Of a DNA stretch of 64,000 nt, positions 10,211-20,000 are shown one piece after another. Where the stretch lies: positions 124,001 through 188,000 of the forward strand of contig NZ_BRVO01000002.1 of the NCBI RefSeq assembly GCF_027924185.1, in the 5' to 3' direction. This DNA comes from Neptunitalea lumnitzerae. GTDB taxonomy: Bacteria > Bacteroidota > Bacteroidia > Flavobacteriales > Flavobacteriaceae. The position numbers and the translations under genes are program-made. The notes under the pieces are model-generated. The model saw only the letters and a list, made by a program, of their open reading frames with translations. It made no database searches and was not told where the DNA came from. The number at the start of each line of letters is the position of its first letter. Within the stretch, counting starts at the first letter, position 1.

Positions 10211-10626
10211 GTGTCTAAAAACTTAGCTTTCAATTCGGGTGTTGGTATCATGCAGGTATCTTTTTTACCATACCATTTGTATCTGTTTTTAGCAATATAA
10301 TCATATACTTTATTAGTGATGGAAGATGGTAAAATACTTTTAAAGATACCTAAAATAGCATACCAGCCTCTTAGATTTTTGGCTATTTCAAGTGCAGCAT
10401 CTGCTTTAATGTAGTATGCCTTACCGGGTATTATTAGTATAATGGAATCTAACTTGTCAGTATCAATACCTCTTTCTTTGGTTAGTTTTTGTCCTAAATC
10501 ACTTTGTAAAGAGGCGAAGCGATACAGATCTTTTTTATCATTTTTAATAATACGTTGAACGGCGTTGTCACATAGGTTACAAACGCCGTCAAAAAGTACG
10601 ATATGTTTATGTTTAGGTAATTCCAT
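10207..10626 (-). CDS. DCC-family thiol-disulfide oxidoreductase (DUF393)
   Basis: A 139-residue cytoplasmic protein with the family's signature near the N terminus: VLFDGVCNLCDNAVQ, i.e. Asp followed by a CxxC pair in a thioredoxin-like setting, and later the conserved FASLQSDLGQ. DUF393 proteins are predicted thiol-disulfide oxidoreductases; substrates are unknown. Its ATG overlaps the mutS2 stop codon by one base (TAATG), pointing to translational coupling. The stop codon overlaps that of the convergent upstream gene. Family call is confident, function only predicted. Confidence 0.88.
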   Translation of the reverse strand: MELPKHKHIVLFDGVCNLCDNAVQRIIKNDKKDLYRFASLQSDLGQKLTKERGIDTDKLDSIILIIPGKAYYIKADAALEIAKNLRGWYAILGIFKSILPSSITNKVYDYIAKNRYKWYGKKDTCMIPTPELKAKFLDT

Positions 10627-12797
10627 TATTTTTTAGCCTCTACAAGTTCTAACTGATCAATAGCTACATTGGTTGTAAAGAAACCATAATTAATAACAGC
10701 TTTCTTTTTCTCAATAATATCTATAGTACCTACAGCTTTACCGTCAGGTAAACGTACTCGATCACCAACTTTAAAAATATGTTTTGGTTTTAGCTTTTCT
10801 TTTTGTTCTACCTGTTTCTTTTCTTCTTTTTTCTTTTCTCTTATTACTTCAACTTTTTTCTCTACTTCTTTAGCAACAACAGTAGTAAGTTTTTTAGCTT
10901 CTTTTTTCTCTTCTTTCGTTTTTACTTTTCGTTTGCTATTCTCCGTTTCAATAATGTGTAAAAGTTCAGATATAAGAGCTCTTTTCTTTTTCCCATAAAA
11001 GTAGCGTTCCGCAGCTTCGTTCACCTTGTTACCTAAGTATATCATACGTTGGTTATGGTCGTATAACTGTTGGTAACTCTCTAACTTGGTTTGAATACGT
11101 TCATTTAAGTTTTCAAGTTTTTTAGCTTCTTCACGGGCTTTTACTTCTTCTTCTGCTAACTGGGTAGAAGTTTTCTCCATTTTACTACGTTGCTTTTGTA
11201 GTTTAGCAATGGTAGCATCAAACCTAACCTTACCACGTTCAATTTTCTTTTTAGCCCTGTTAATTAATCCGTAAGGAATACCATTTTTCTGAGCCACTTC
11301 AAATGTAAATGAACTACCAGCTTCACCAATAATAAGTTTAAATTCTGGTTCTAAAGATTTACGGTCAAACAACATATTAGCATTAGTAGCATTCGGCAAT
11401 TCATTGGCTAACATTTTTAAATTAGCATAGTGGGTAGTAATCACCCCAAATGCCTTACGATGGTAAAATTCTTCTAGGAACGTTTCTGCCAAAGCCCCAC
11501 CCAATTCAGGGTCAGATCCGGTACCGAACTCATCTATTAAAAATAAAGTTTTGGCATTGCACTTTCGTAAAAAGAAATTCATGTTTTTTAAGCGGTAACT
11601 ATACGTACTTAAATGATTTTCTATAGATTGGTTGTCTCCAATGTCTGTTAACACACGCTCAAACAAACAAACTTCGCTACGTTCGTGCACTGGTAATAAC
11701 ATACCGCTTTGCAGCATTACTTGTAACAACCCAATGGTTTTTAAGGTAATACTTTTACCACCTGCATTTGGCCCAGAAATAACAATAATTCTATTATCGT
11801 CATTTAAAGTGATTGTTTGAGGGTAAGTTACTGCTCTTTTAGCTTTATTAGATAACAATAATAAAGGGTGGTAAGCATCTATAAGATTTAAGGTTCTTTC
11901 CTTATTAATTTTAGGAAGAATACCATTCATACTTTGTGCATACTTAGCTTTAGCAGCAACCACGTCTATAGTGGTTAGGAAAGATTGGTAGGCATTTAAT
12001 AGTCCATAAAACGGTCTAAGGAAATTGGTTAAATCTTTTAATATTTTATTTATCTCTTCACGTTCATCAAACTGTAGGTTTACCAATTGTCTGGAAAACT
12101 GTTCTGTAGCTTGTGGTTCTATATAAATAATACTGCCCGTTTTAGATGTACCCAAGGCGGTACCTTTTACACGCTTGCGGTACATAGCTTTTACTGCTAA
12201 AACACGTCTGTTTTCTACAACGGTTTCTCTAATATCATCCAGAAAACCACCACCATTATACATGCTTAGTGCGGCACCAAAACTTTGGTTAATTTTAGCT
12301 TTCACGCTATTCATCTCTCTACGGATGTTTAATAGGGAAGGAGAGGCATTGTCTTTAATTTCTCCAAAACGGTCTATAACACTTTCTATTTTTTCTATAA
12401 TAGCAGTAGTAAACTCTATGGTGTCCGATAATTCAAAAAGAGTAGGGTAGTACTCTTTGAATTTTTTAAAGAAACTTAAGTGCAGGTTTACCGTATTAGA
12501 AAGCGCATTAATTTTTCTGAAACCGTTAATTTCAATCAAGGAATTTTCAATACCTAATAATTGTAACTCTTGGTTAATAGCTTCAAAATAATGATTTGGT
12601 ATGGCATTATTATTATCAAATGAGGCTACGTACTCATGTGTTTTATACAGGCCAGAATATAATTCTTCCTCGGTAGCATAAGGTACAATTTTTAAAGCCG
12701 CATCTTTACCAAGGTCGGTGTTGCAATAATCTGATATTTGATTTAGAACCTTTGAAAACTCAAGGTCTTGTAATGTTTTTTTATGTATTCTGAGCAT
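10626..12797 (-). CDS. mutS2: MutS2-family ATPase lacking the Smr domain
   Basis: DNA-binding MutS-type ATPase of the MutS2 branch, known for suppressing recombination or rescuing collided ribosomes rather than for mismatch repair. The order over 723 residues is: N-terminal core and lever helices (1-300), P-loop ISGPNAGGKSITLKTIG (about 340), Walker B FLIDEFGTGSDPELGGALAE, then a long charged coiled coil (about 520-660). It ends with a short KOW/Tudor-like segment (VGDRVRLPDGKAVGTIDI). The C-terminal Smr nuclease domain of typical MutS2 (about 780 residues, LDLRG motif) is absent, which seems normal in flavobacteria. It is the first gene of a pair with the DCC gene and is divergent from ung across about 50 bases. 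Confidence 0.93.
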   Translation of the reverse strand: MLRIHKKTLQDLEFSKVLNQISDYCNTDLGKDAALKIVPYATEEELYSGLYKTHEYVASFDNNNAIPNHYFEAINQELQLLGIENSLIEINGFRKINALSNTVNLHLSFFKKFKEYYPTLFELSDTIEFTTAIIEKIESVIDRFGEIKDNASPSLLNIRREMNSVKAKINQSFGAALSMYNGGGFLDDIRETVVENRRVLAVKAMYRKRVKGTALGTSKTGSIIYIEPQATEQFSRQLVNLQFDEREEINKILKDLTNFLRPFYGLLNAYQSFLTTIDVVAAKAKYAQSMNGILPKINKERTLNLIDAYHPLLLLSNKAKRAVTYPQTITLNDDNRIIVISGPNAGGKSITLKTIGLLQVMLQSGMLLPVHERSEVCLFERVLTDIGDNQSIENHLSTYSYRLKNMNFFLRKCNAKTLFLIDEFGTGSDPELGGALAETFLEEFYHRKAFGVITTHYANLKMLANELPNATNANMLFDRKSLEPEFKLIIGEAGSSFTFEVAQKNGIPYGLINRAKKKIERGKVRFDATIAKLQKQRSKMEKTSTQLAEEEVKAREEAKKLENLNERIQTKLESYQQLYDHNQRMIYLGNKVNEAAERYFYGKKKRALISELLHIIETENSKRKVKTKEEKKEAKKLTTVVAKEVEKKVEVIREKKKEEKKQVEQKEKLKPKHIFKVGDRVRLPDGKAVGTIDIIEKKKAVINYGFFTTNVAIDQLELVEAKK

Positions 12798-12847
12798 TGT
12801 CTAATTTTATGCTAATTTTATAGCGATACAAAAATAAATAAAATCTA

Positions 12848-13513
12848 ATGAACGTAAAGGTACACGAAAGCTGGAAACCCTATTTGGAAAAAGAATTTGA
12901 TCAACCTTATTTTACAGCATTAACTGATTTTGTTAAGACAGAGTATGAGCAACATACGTGCTATCCTACCGGTAAGGAGATTTTTGCAGCTTTTGACCAT
13001 TGTTCATTTCAAGATTTAAAGGTAGTAATTATTGGGCAAGACCCTTATCATGGGTCTAACCAAGCTAATGGTTTATGTTTTTCTGTTCATGATGGTATTT
13101 CGCATCCTCCTTCGTTAATTAATATTTTTAAAGAAATAGAAACCGATTTGGGTAAACCCTATCCACAAAGTGGTAATTTAGAACGTTGGGCAGACCAAGG
13201 TGTTTTATTACTCAATGCAACTTTAACCGTTAGAGCCCATGAGGCAGGGAGCCACCAAAACAAAGGTTGGGAAACCTTTACCGATGCTGTTATTAAAACC
13301 ATATCTCAAGAAAAGCAAGACGTAGTTTTCTTGTTATGGGGTGGTTTTGCAAAAAAGAAAGTAAAACTTATTGATAGTAAAAAACATCATGTCCTTACTT
13401 CAGGGCATCCGTCTCCGTTAAGTGCTAACCGAGGTTATTGGTTTGGTAACAAACACTTTTCTTTGTGTAATGAATTTTTAAGCTCTAAAGGTTTAGATAT
13501 TATAGCTTGGTAA
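12848..13513 (+). CDS. ung: Uracil-DNA glycosylase, family 1
   Basis: Removes uracil from DNA to start base-excision repair. The 221 residues contain the water-activating motif IGQDPYHG (catalytic Asp65), the Phe-containing uracil pocket ANGLCFSV, the second catalytic motif SGHPSPLSANRGYWF (His187), and LLNATLTV. Length and motifs are those of standard family-1 enzymes. It is transcribed divergently from mutS2, and the short shared intergenic region must hold both promoters. The convergent lipoprotein gene ends 5 bases downstream with no clear terminator between them. Confidence 0.97.
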   Translation: MNVKVHESWKPYLEKEFDQPYFTALTDFVKTEYEQHTCYPTGKEIFAAFDHCSFQDLKVVIIGQDPYHGSNQANGLCFSVHDGISHPPSLINIFKEIETDLGKPYPQSGNLERWADQGVLLLNATLTVRAHEAGSHQNKGWETFTDAVIKTISQEKQDVVFLLWGGFAKKKVKLIDSKKHHVLTSGHPSPLSANRGYWFGNKHFSLCNEFLSSKGLDIIAW

Positions 13514-13517
13514 TACT

Positions 13518-13700
13518 TTAGTAAGTATTTTGGTTAAAAAACGTTTCCGTTTCTGAAATGTCATTTGTATCTGTAGCTGTTTTATCCTCTTTTGGGGTAA
13601 CGGAGCTGTATCTGTTTACGCAGCTTTTACCACAATAAGATTTACAAGAAAAACAACTTAATGCAATTATTGCTAAACAACCAATCATTAATCTTTTCAT
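13518..13700 (-). CDS. Small cysteine-containing lipoprotein, unknown function
   Basis: A 60-residue product with a lipoprotein signal peptide: MKRLMIGCLAIIALSC, where Cys16 (after ALS) or Cys19 could be lipidated. The mature part has two more cysteines (KSYCGKSC) and then a hydrophilic tail rich in Asp, Glu and Thr. I recognise no family. The signal peptide and cysteine pattern support a real gene, probably an outer- or inner-membrane-anchored small protein facing the periplasm. Confidence 0.55.
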   Translation of the reverse strand: MKRLMIGCLAIIALSCFSCKSYCGKSCVNRYSSVTPKEDKTATDTNDISETETFFNQNTY

Positions 13701-13756
13701 AAGAGTTTATATAGTTTAAATTCTGTTTGCTACTCTTTAGTCGAATACATAGTTGA

Positions 13757-13800
13757 TTCCTAACAATAAAATTATAAGATGTTTATTGTTAGGAATTTTT
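13757..13800. other. Perfect 14-bp inverted repeat (hairpin)
   Basis: TTCCTAACAATAAA (13757-13770) is mirrored by TTTATTGTTAGGAA (13782-13795), with an 11-base loop and a T-run after it on the plus strand. It lies downstream of the substrate-binding-like gene. On that gene's own strand no T-run follows, so it is a hairpin that could protect or end transcripts, rather than a textbook terminator for that gene. Confidence 0.5.
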
Positions 13801-13831
13801 AGTTGTAAGATCTTGCTAATTGACAATTACG

Positions 13832-14683
13832 TTATCTCCACAGAATATCTGTACTACTAACATTGTTTTCAAGAAGATTTAAAGCAGTTAATTGTTCAAT
13901 AACCTTAGTAATTGTAGTATCACTTAACTGTTGTTGTCCCCATCGTGTAATAGGTAACCAATCTTGTACATCTTCTAGCTGAATTCCGTATCGGTTGGCA
14001 ATTGTTCTGTCTATACTTGGTATTATTTTAAACTCTTCGGTATAAGTATTAATTACTTCTAATATGTGTTTCAGTATAGCAGCATTCGTAGTAATAAATT
14101 CTTCTGAAGCAGCTATTACAAAACATGGCCATGGCGTTGGGCAATCTGTAATTCTTCTAAAAATTCCCTTGTCTACAACAGGTTTTGTAGTAAAGCGTTC
14201 CCACATAAAATATTGGGCAGTGTCATTAGTTAAAGCTTCAATGGCACCATCTAGCGTATTAACAACTTCAAAATTTAAGTCTTGTTGTAAGTTCCAATGT
14301 TGGTTAGAAGCATTTACATATGCCATTAGGTGACTACCGCTACCAAAACGAGATATGGCAGCCTTAGTTCCCTTTAAGTCTTCAATAGAGCTATATGTAC
14401 TGTTGTAAGCAACATGAATACCCCATAAAAGAGGAGAATCTACATAACCCTGTACTATTTTAGAAGTATTACCAGCGGCTATATCTTTTACAATACCTTC
14501 GGTTAAGATAATGGCTAAATCAGTTTCATTATTGCGAAGCATCTGGCACATTTTGCCGGTTCCTTCTGGTACTTCTGTAAATTCTAAATCAATTCCTCTA
14601 TTTTCAAAGGCACCATCTTCAATTGCTAAATGCCAAGGTAAATTAAAATGTTCAGGTACTCCTGCTATGGTTACTTTCTTCAT
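13832..14683 (-). CDS. Substrate-binding-protein-like (NMT1/SsuA fold), no signal peptide
   Basis: A 283-residue protein resembling the soluble substrate-binding components of nitrate/sulfonate/taurine or thiamine-precursor ABC systems. It has PWHLAIEDGAFENRGIDLEF near the N terminus, then DLAIILTEG, and DLKGTKAAISRFGSGSHLMA where the ligand usually binds. It starts directly with the fold (MKKVTIAGVPEHF) and has no signal peptide or lipobox, so it should stay in the cytoplasm. No permease or ATPase gene is near. It begins 19 bases after the tamL stop and is probably read from the tamB-tamL transcript. Ligand and role unknown; a sensor or ligand carrier is possible. Confidence 0.75.
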   Translation of the reverse strand: MKKVTIAGVPEHFNLPWHLAIEDGAFENRGIDLEFTEVPEGTGKMCQMLRNNETDLAIILTEGIVKDIAAGNTSKIVQGYVDSPLLWGIHVAYNSTYSSIEDLKGTKAAISRFGSGSHLMAYVNASNQHWNLQQDLNFEVVNTLDGAIEALTNDTAQYFMWERFTTKPVVDKGIFRRITDCPTPWPCFVIAASEEFITTNAAILKHILEVINTYTEEFKIIPSIDRTIANRYGIQLEDVQDWLPITRWGQQQLSDTTITKVIEQLTALNLLENNVSSTDILWR

Positions 14684-14702
14684 AATTTTATTTTGAACCT
14701 TT

Positions 14703-17006
14703 TTAAAAAGGATATCCTATTGCAAAATTAAAAATATATTGTCCAGAATTTAAATCCCATCTATTTCCTTTTGGCATATATGGTTTTCTAATAGGAGTTG
14801 CTAAATCAAATCGTATCACAAAAGTTTGAATTTCAATACGTAAACCTGTCCCTACACCAATACCCAATTCATCTATAAAAGAGGAAGTAAATTGTCCGCC
14901 AGGGAGCGCTTCATTATTATTTTTAAGCCAAACATTACCCGCATCTGCAAAAAATGCACCTTTAAAAAAGGAAAACAGTGGGAATCTATATTCAGCATTG
15001 GCTTCTAGTTTAATATCCCCTGACTGATCAAAATAAGAATTGGTATCTGAGTCATCAGGTCTGTATGTTCCAGGTCCTAACGATCTAATTCTAAAGGCTC
15101 TTACACTGTATGGCCCTCCAGAAAAGAATTGTTTGGAGAAAGGTAGAATATCCGAATTTCCGTAGGGCAAACCGTAACCACCATACAATCTAAAGGCCAA
15201 TGTTTTTTCATGGTCAAATCTAAAATGATAGCGTAAATCGGCTTCAAATCTTACATATTGAGCATATTCTAACCCCAAAACAGTATCAGGGTTATCGCTA
15301 GTTCCAGATCCTAGGAGTCCTAAACCATTTCCTGCAGTATCTAAACCTAAACTTGCGAAAAAGGCACCGCTCTTACTAGGGTTAATTAATTCGTTATAGG
15401 TAAATTGGTAGGTAAGTCCAGCTATAAATTCTTGCTCAAAACTTCTTCTTAAATAGGGGTTTTCGGTTAATATTTGTTCAAATTCATCAGAGGTTTGCCC
15501 TAATCGTAAATAGTTTAAAGATACCGGATAGATTTCATGAGTTACATATTTATTGGCATTCCATAGGTATCCGAAGGAAGCAGAAGAAGAAATAAGCGAG
15601 TATAATTCGCTTCTGTTTAAATGGTCGCCACTTAAAATAACCTTGGTTTGGGGTATTGAGTAGCTGAATTTAGCGTCTAAATTCCACGGGAAAAGCATTC
15701 TAGGGAAAATAAGTTCACCTTTTAAACCTACTTGAGTACTTCGTAATCCTGTATTGGAACCTCCTGCTATTTGTGATTCATAACCTAAATTAGTTGAAAT
15801 ATTTAAGGTTTCACCACCTTTAAATAAGTTTCTGTTGGTATATGTAAGCGCTAGTGCAGGTCCTGCAAAATTATTCGATTTAGAAACGGCTTGAAGCTCG
15901 GCTCTAAGTGCACGCTTATTTAAGGGAGATAAATATACCTTGGCGTCTAAATAGGCTAAGCTATCGGTAGCTAAACTATCTACTTCTTCGTATTGAATGT
16001 TCACGAATCGGTAATTACCAATAGATCCTAATCTTCTACTGGTGTTACTTGAATTTTCAGGATTGTAATATTGACCATCTTTAAAAAGTATATAAGGTGC
16101 CAGACGTTTAGGTTTAAAGTATAAATCTCCTTGAACAAAATCTATATTGTTGATAGTTACTGTATCATAAGCTTTTTCGTTATCGGTTAAGGAATAATTT
16201 GGGTATACAGTAATGTTTCTAATTTTATAAGGAGTCTTAGCTTTGGCAGGTACATTTTCTTTAAATCCTAGATATAAATCGAACCTTTTGTTTTTATATT
16301 GGTTAGTATCCGATTCAAATATCAAGAAATCAGGATTAAAATTATAGTATCCTTTTCTTTTTAATTCAAAATTGATTCGTTCTCTTTCAGCTTTAAATCT
16401 ATCTAAATCAAATCGATCCCCTTTTTTAATAAAGCTTCTTTCCATAGTGCTTTTTATAGCATTGTAGACAGGGAAACTATCTGGGTCTATTTGATAGGTT
16501 TCTACTATATAAGGTTTATCTAATTTAACCGTATAAGTAGCATGAGAACGTTTAATAGTATCGTCAACTATTAAATCTGAAATTACTTGAGAATGGAAAA
16601 AGCCTCTATTTTCTAAACGATTTATAATTAAGTCTTCGGTAATAGATAAATCTACATCAGAAGTATATACGGGTTCTTTACCTATTTTTTTATTTAAAAA
16701 TCTATTAATGAAACCTGGTTTTTCCTTTTGGGCTACATAATAGTAATGTAATCCGGGTCGTAAACCTAAAATGGTAGAATTTGGTTCAGGTTTTAAAACG
16801 GTTATTAACTCTTGTTTAATAGATTCAATATCTTCTATTTTATCAGATATCGAATCTTTTTTAATGGTAACTTCTGCACCTGTGTATAATTGTTTTTCTT
16901 CAGGAATATATTTATCTACAGCACACGAATTAAGGAGTGTTACCAATAATAAATTAATTGTGATAAGAAAAATGTATGGTTTGTTATTTTTCAGGTTGCT
17001 CTTCAT
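14703..17006 (-). CDS. tamL: TamL: lipidated TamA-like outer-membrane BamA-family protein
   Basis: A 767-residue Omp85-family protein. The signal peptide ends in a lipobox (VTLLNSC, Cys28), the trait that distinguishes the Bacteroidota TamL from proteobacterial TamA. POTRA-like repeats occupy about residues 40-400 (for example DVDLSITEDLIINRLENRGF). The C-terminal 16-strand barrel carries the family's loop-6 motif (FFSGGPYSVRAFRIRSLGPG, with VRAF matching VRGF/Y), then FFADAGNVW, and ends GQYIFNFAIGYPF. Its 5' end overlaps the 3' end of tamB by 23 bases, so the two are co-translated. Together they are expected to link inner and outer membrane and help outer-membrane lipid or protein homeostasis. 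Confidence 0.92.
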   Translation of the reverse strand: MKSNLKNNKPYIFLITINLLLVTLLNSCAVDKYIPEEKQLYTGAEVTIKKDSISDKIEDIESIKQELITVLKPEPNSTILGLRPGLHYYYVAQKEKPGFINRFLNKKIGKEPVYTSDVDLSITEDLIINRLENRGFFHSQVISDLIVDDTIKRSHATYTVKLDKPYIVETYQIDPDSFPVYNAIKSTMERSFIKKGDRFDLDRFKAERERINFELKRKGYYNFNPDFLIFESDTNQYKNKRFDLYLGFKENVPAKAKTPYKIRNITVYPNYSLTDNEKAYDTVTINNIDFVQGDLYFKPKRLAPYILFKDGQYYNPENSSNTSRRLGSIGNYRFVNIQYEEVDSLATDSLAYLDAKVYLSPLNKRALRAELQAVSKSNNFAGPALALTYTNRNLFKGGETLNISTNLGYESQIAGGSNTGLRSTQVGLKGELIFPRMLFPWNLDAKFSYSIPQTKVILSGDHLNRSELYSLISSSASFGYLWNANKYVTHEIYPVSLNYLRLGQTSDEFEQILTENPYLRRSFEQEFIAGLTYQFTYNELINPSKSGAFFASLGLDTAGNGLGLLGSGTSDNPDTVLGLEYAQYVRFEADLRYHFRFDHEKTLAFRLYGGYGLPYGNSDILPFSKQFFSGGPYSVRAFRIRSLGPGTYRPDDSDTNSYFDQSGDIKLEANAEYRFPLFSFFKGAFFADAGNVWLKNNNEALPGGQFTSSFIDELGIGVGTGLRIEIQTFVIRFDLATPIRKPYMPKGNRWDLNSGQYIFNFAIGYPF

Positions 17007-20000
17007 CTTCTGATTTCTTCGTTTCGGTATTTTCAGGTTCCTTATTTTTTTCTTCAGGTGTTAATTCATCCTCTTCTTTCAAATTGGCTTTCCATAGTTC
17101 TTTAAACTCATTAAACTGTTTTGTAAAAATTAAAGAAATACCATTCACAATTAACTGACCATCAATAATGTTTTCGTACGTGTTTTTTCTAAAACCTCTA
17201 ATGCTAAATCTGCCGTCTTCAGTAAGTAAGTATTCTATACTTACATTCCCCATCATTTGGTTGGTTTGTCCTGGTCTGTTTTCCCCTTGAATATTTACTT
17301 CGCTACCCACTTTTACAATTACCCTATCATTAAATAATTTTTTCTGTGCGGTGATGTCAACATCGGTACGTTGGTCAGCGGTACTTCCTTGATAATCTGT
17401 ATAGCTATCTACATCAAAACTTAATTCAAAACCAGAGTTACCTAGAAGCTGATTAGAAAACATATTTAACTGGTCAGATAATGCTTGGTTTAAATTATCT
17501 CTTGCAATAGTGGCCGTTCCTCCGTTGCTACCGTCACTACCAGTTTCGGGAAAGAAGCGGTTAAGCACAAGTAATGAGAATACTTGTTTGTTAAGTTCAT
17601 CATCTTGTTGGTTTAGTTGTTGAATTCTGCTATAGACAGATCCACCACTCATACCTCTTTCATCTTCTGGCATATCTAATGCAAAGCTCAATTTAGGATG
17701 CATTAAATCTCCGTTTACATTAAGGTATACAAAGAAGGGTAGACGCTGTTGGTAGCTGTTTCTTATAGCTGCAGATTCTCCGGATGATTGTAGGGACATT
17801 AGTGATGATGGTGCCGTTTTAATTTCGTAAATAGCCTTGATGTCTAGGTCGGCATCCATGGGATCTCCAGACCAAGTTACGGTACTACCCGATGCTATTT
17901 GAAATTCTCTACTCACTAGATTGTATAGGTTCATTTTATAATGACCTTCGGTTACTTCGTACCTACCGCTTAGTGAGGTTCGTCCGTTTTCTGCTATTGA
18001 AAAATTTAGATCACCTTTACCTACAATGCGTAAGTTATCACCAGTTTTTTCATTTATAATTACGTTAAAAGCAGCATTTTTATTTAATGCTAACAATGCG
18101 TTAAATCTAAAGCCATTTAGAATAGCATTATTTTCTTCATCATTTCTGGTAATAATAGCATCCGGATTTTGTCTATTAACAAATACAACCACCCCATCTT
18201 GTTCAACAATATCCAACTGTTCTTCAGGAAGTATATAATAAATGTTGGTACCTTCATTTGCAGAAAGCATTACATTTACATCGGGTATTTCTAAATCTCC
18301 TTTTATTTCAGCAGCGATGCTAATATTTGCTTTTCCGTAAAACAAATCATTGTCTTCTCTAGTTGCATCTAGTAGCTGAAATTTCTCTGCATTAACATTT
18401 AAGTTGAAAGAAGGGTTTAAAGGATCTTCTGTTAGAATGTCACCTTTTATTTGAAAAGTATTGTTAGCAACATCTTTAATTGTGAAAGTGTCAAAATTAA
18501 TACCATCATTGTTAAAGGATATTTCTTCATTATCTATTTTAAAAGGAGTGTCTAACATTTTAATGGTGAAGTTGGTATTGTTAAAACCAATATTACCATT
18601 GAATTCGGGTTCTTTAGTATTTCCTGTAATGTTAAATTTACCACTCAGAAAACCTGATGTTTTATGAATTTCACCTTTGGAGAAATGTTCAATCACTGAA
18701 AGGTTTAATTTGTTCAAATCAAAATCTAAGTTTAATTGTGCAGCTTCATTACTGGCAGTGTACTTCCCTTTCATGTCTAAATCAAGGTCGCCATCTTTTA
18801 CAGATAAATCAATGCCGTATTTCTCATTACCAATAGCGGCTCCTTTTAGAGAAAGATTTCCTAGAGGAGCATTTAATACCTCTAAATTGTCTATAGTTAA
18901 ACCTGCTAATAAACCTGTTCTTCCATAGGGCTCAACCACAATAAGGTTCCCGTTTAAGGTTCCTTTGGCTATAGATTCATCCGGATTTAATATGTTGAGA
19001 AAATTAGCTAGGTTAAATTTTTGAAATTCAACGCCAATATGATCTTTCTTAATTTTGGTCATATTATTGCCAAACACTACTTTTTGATTTTGATTACTAA
19101 AATTGAAATCGGTGAATTGAATACTTTTCTCTGATAATGCAATCTGGTTAGTGTTTGGTACTTCCCATAGCTTCTTATTAAAAATTACAGTATCGGTTTT
19201 AATATTAAAAAGAAGTGAGTCATTTTTTCTGTACAGGGTAGAAGCTACATTAATAAGTTTTTCAGCATCGTCAAAAGCTGTAAAGAGCATATTCATTTTT
19301 TCATTTTCAGTTTTTCCTTTGAAAGTGATTTTTTTAATAGCAATAGGTCCGCTCTCTATTCTTCTAACACCAAAAGTAAATCTTGGTGCATTGGTTTGCG
19401 CATCAATTTGTAGCTCTAAACTATCAATGGTTATTCCATTATATTCTGCATAGGGCAGGTGTATATTGGTGTAAAGAGATTGTTTTTTTTCGTTAAAGTC
19501 AATATCAATTGTAGTGGTATCTATTTTTTCTAAACCAGCTAATAAAACATCTTCTAAAAATGGTGTTTTATTTATTTGTGATCTTAAATGTAAGATAACA
19601 GGTTTAGAAATGGTATCGCTCACAATACTATCGGTACTTACAAGGCCTTTATAATAACTGTTTAAAGAAGCAGCAATTTTATCAATGGATGCGTTTGCTT
19701 GCAATTTCATATTTAAAATGCTATTCTTAATGGTTACAGCGCTACTGTCTTTTTCTACAGAAGCGTCTAAAGTAATATCTCCAGGATAATACGGGTCGCT
19801 TTCATAAACTACAACCATATCGGTTACGTTAGCCTTGGTTTTAAACGTTTGTATATTTCCTGTAAAATTGATTTTAGTTTTAAATTGTGTGCGTAAGTTT
19901 TTAGCGGTTAGGTTCAATCTTCTTAAGTCAGCTCCAATAATATCTATATCTGCTACAATTTTTGGATTTATAGAGTCTAGCTCTATTTGGGTATTGATAG

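Noticed and set aside
13832-14683. Thiamine-precursor or nitrate ABC transporter locus
   Set aside because: No permease or ATPase gene nearby and no signal peptide; only the binding-protein fold is supported.
16984-17006. Possible frameshift or fusion between tamL and tamB
   Set aside because: Both frames are intact; a 23-base overlap with separate signal peptide and stop is enough to explain the junction.
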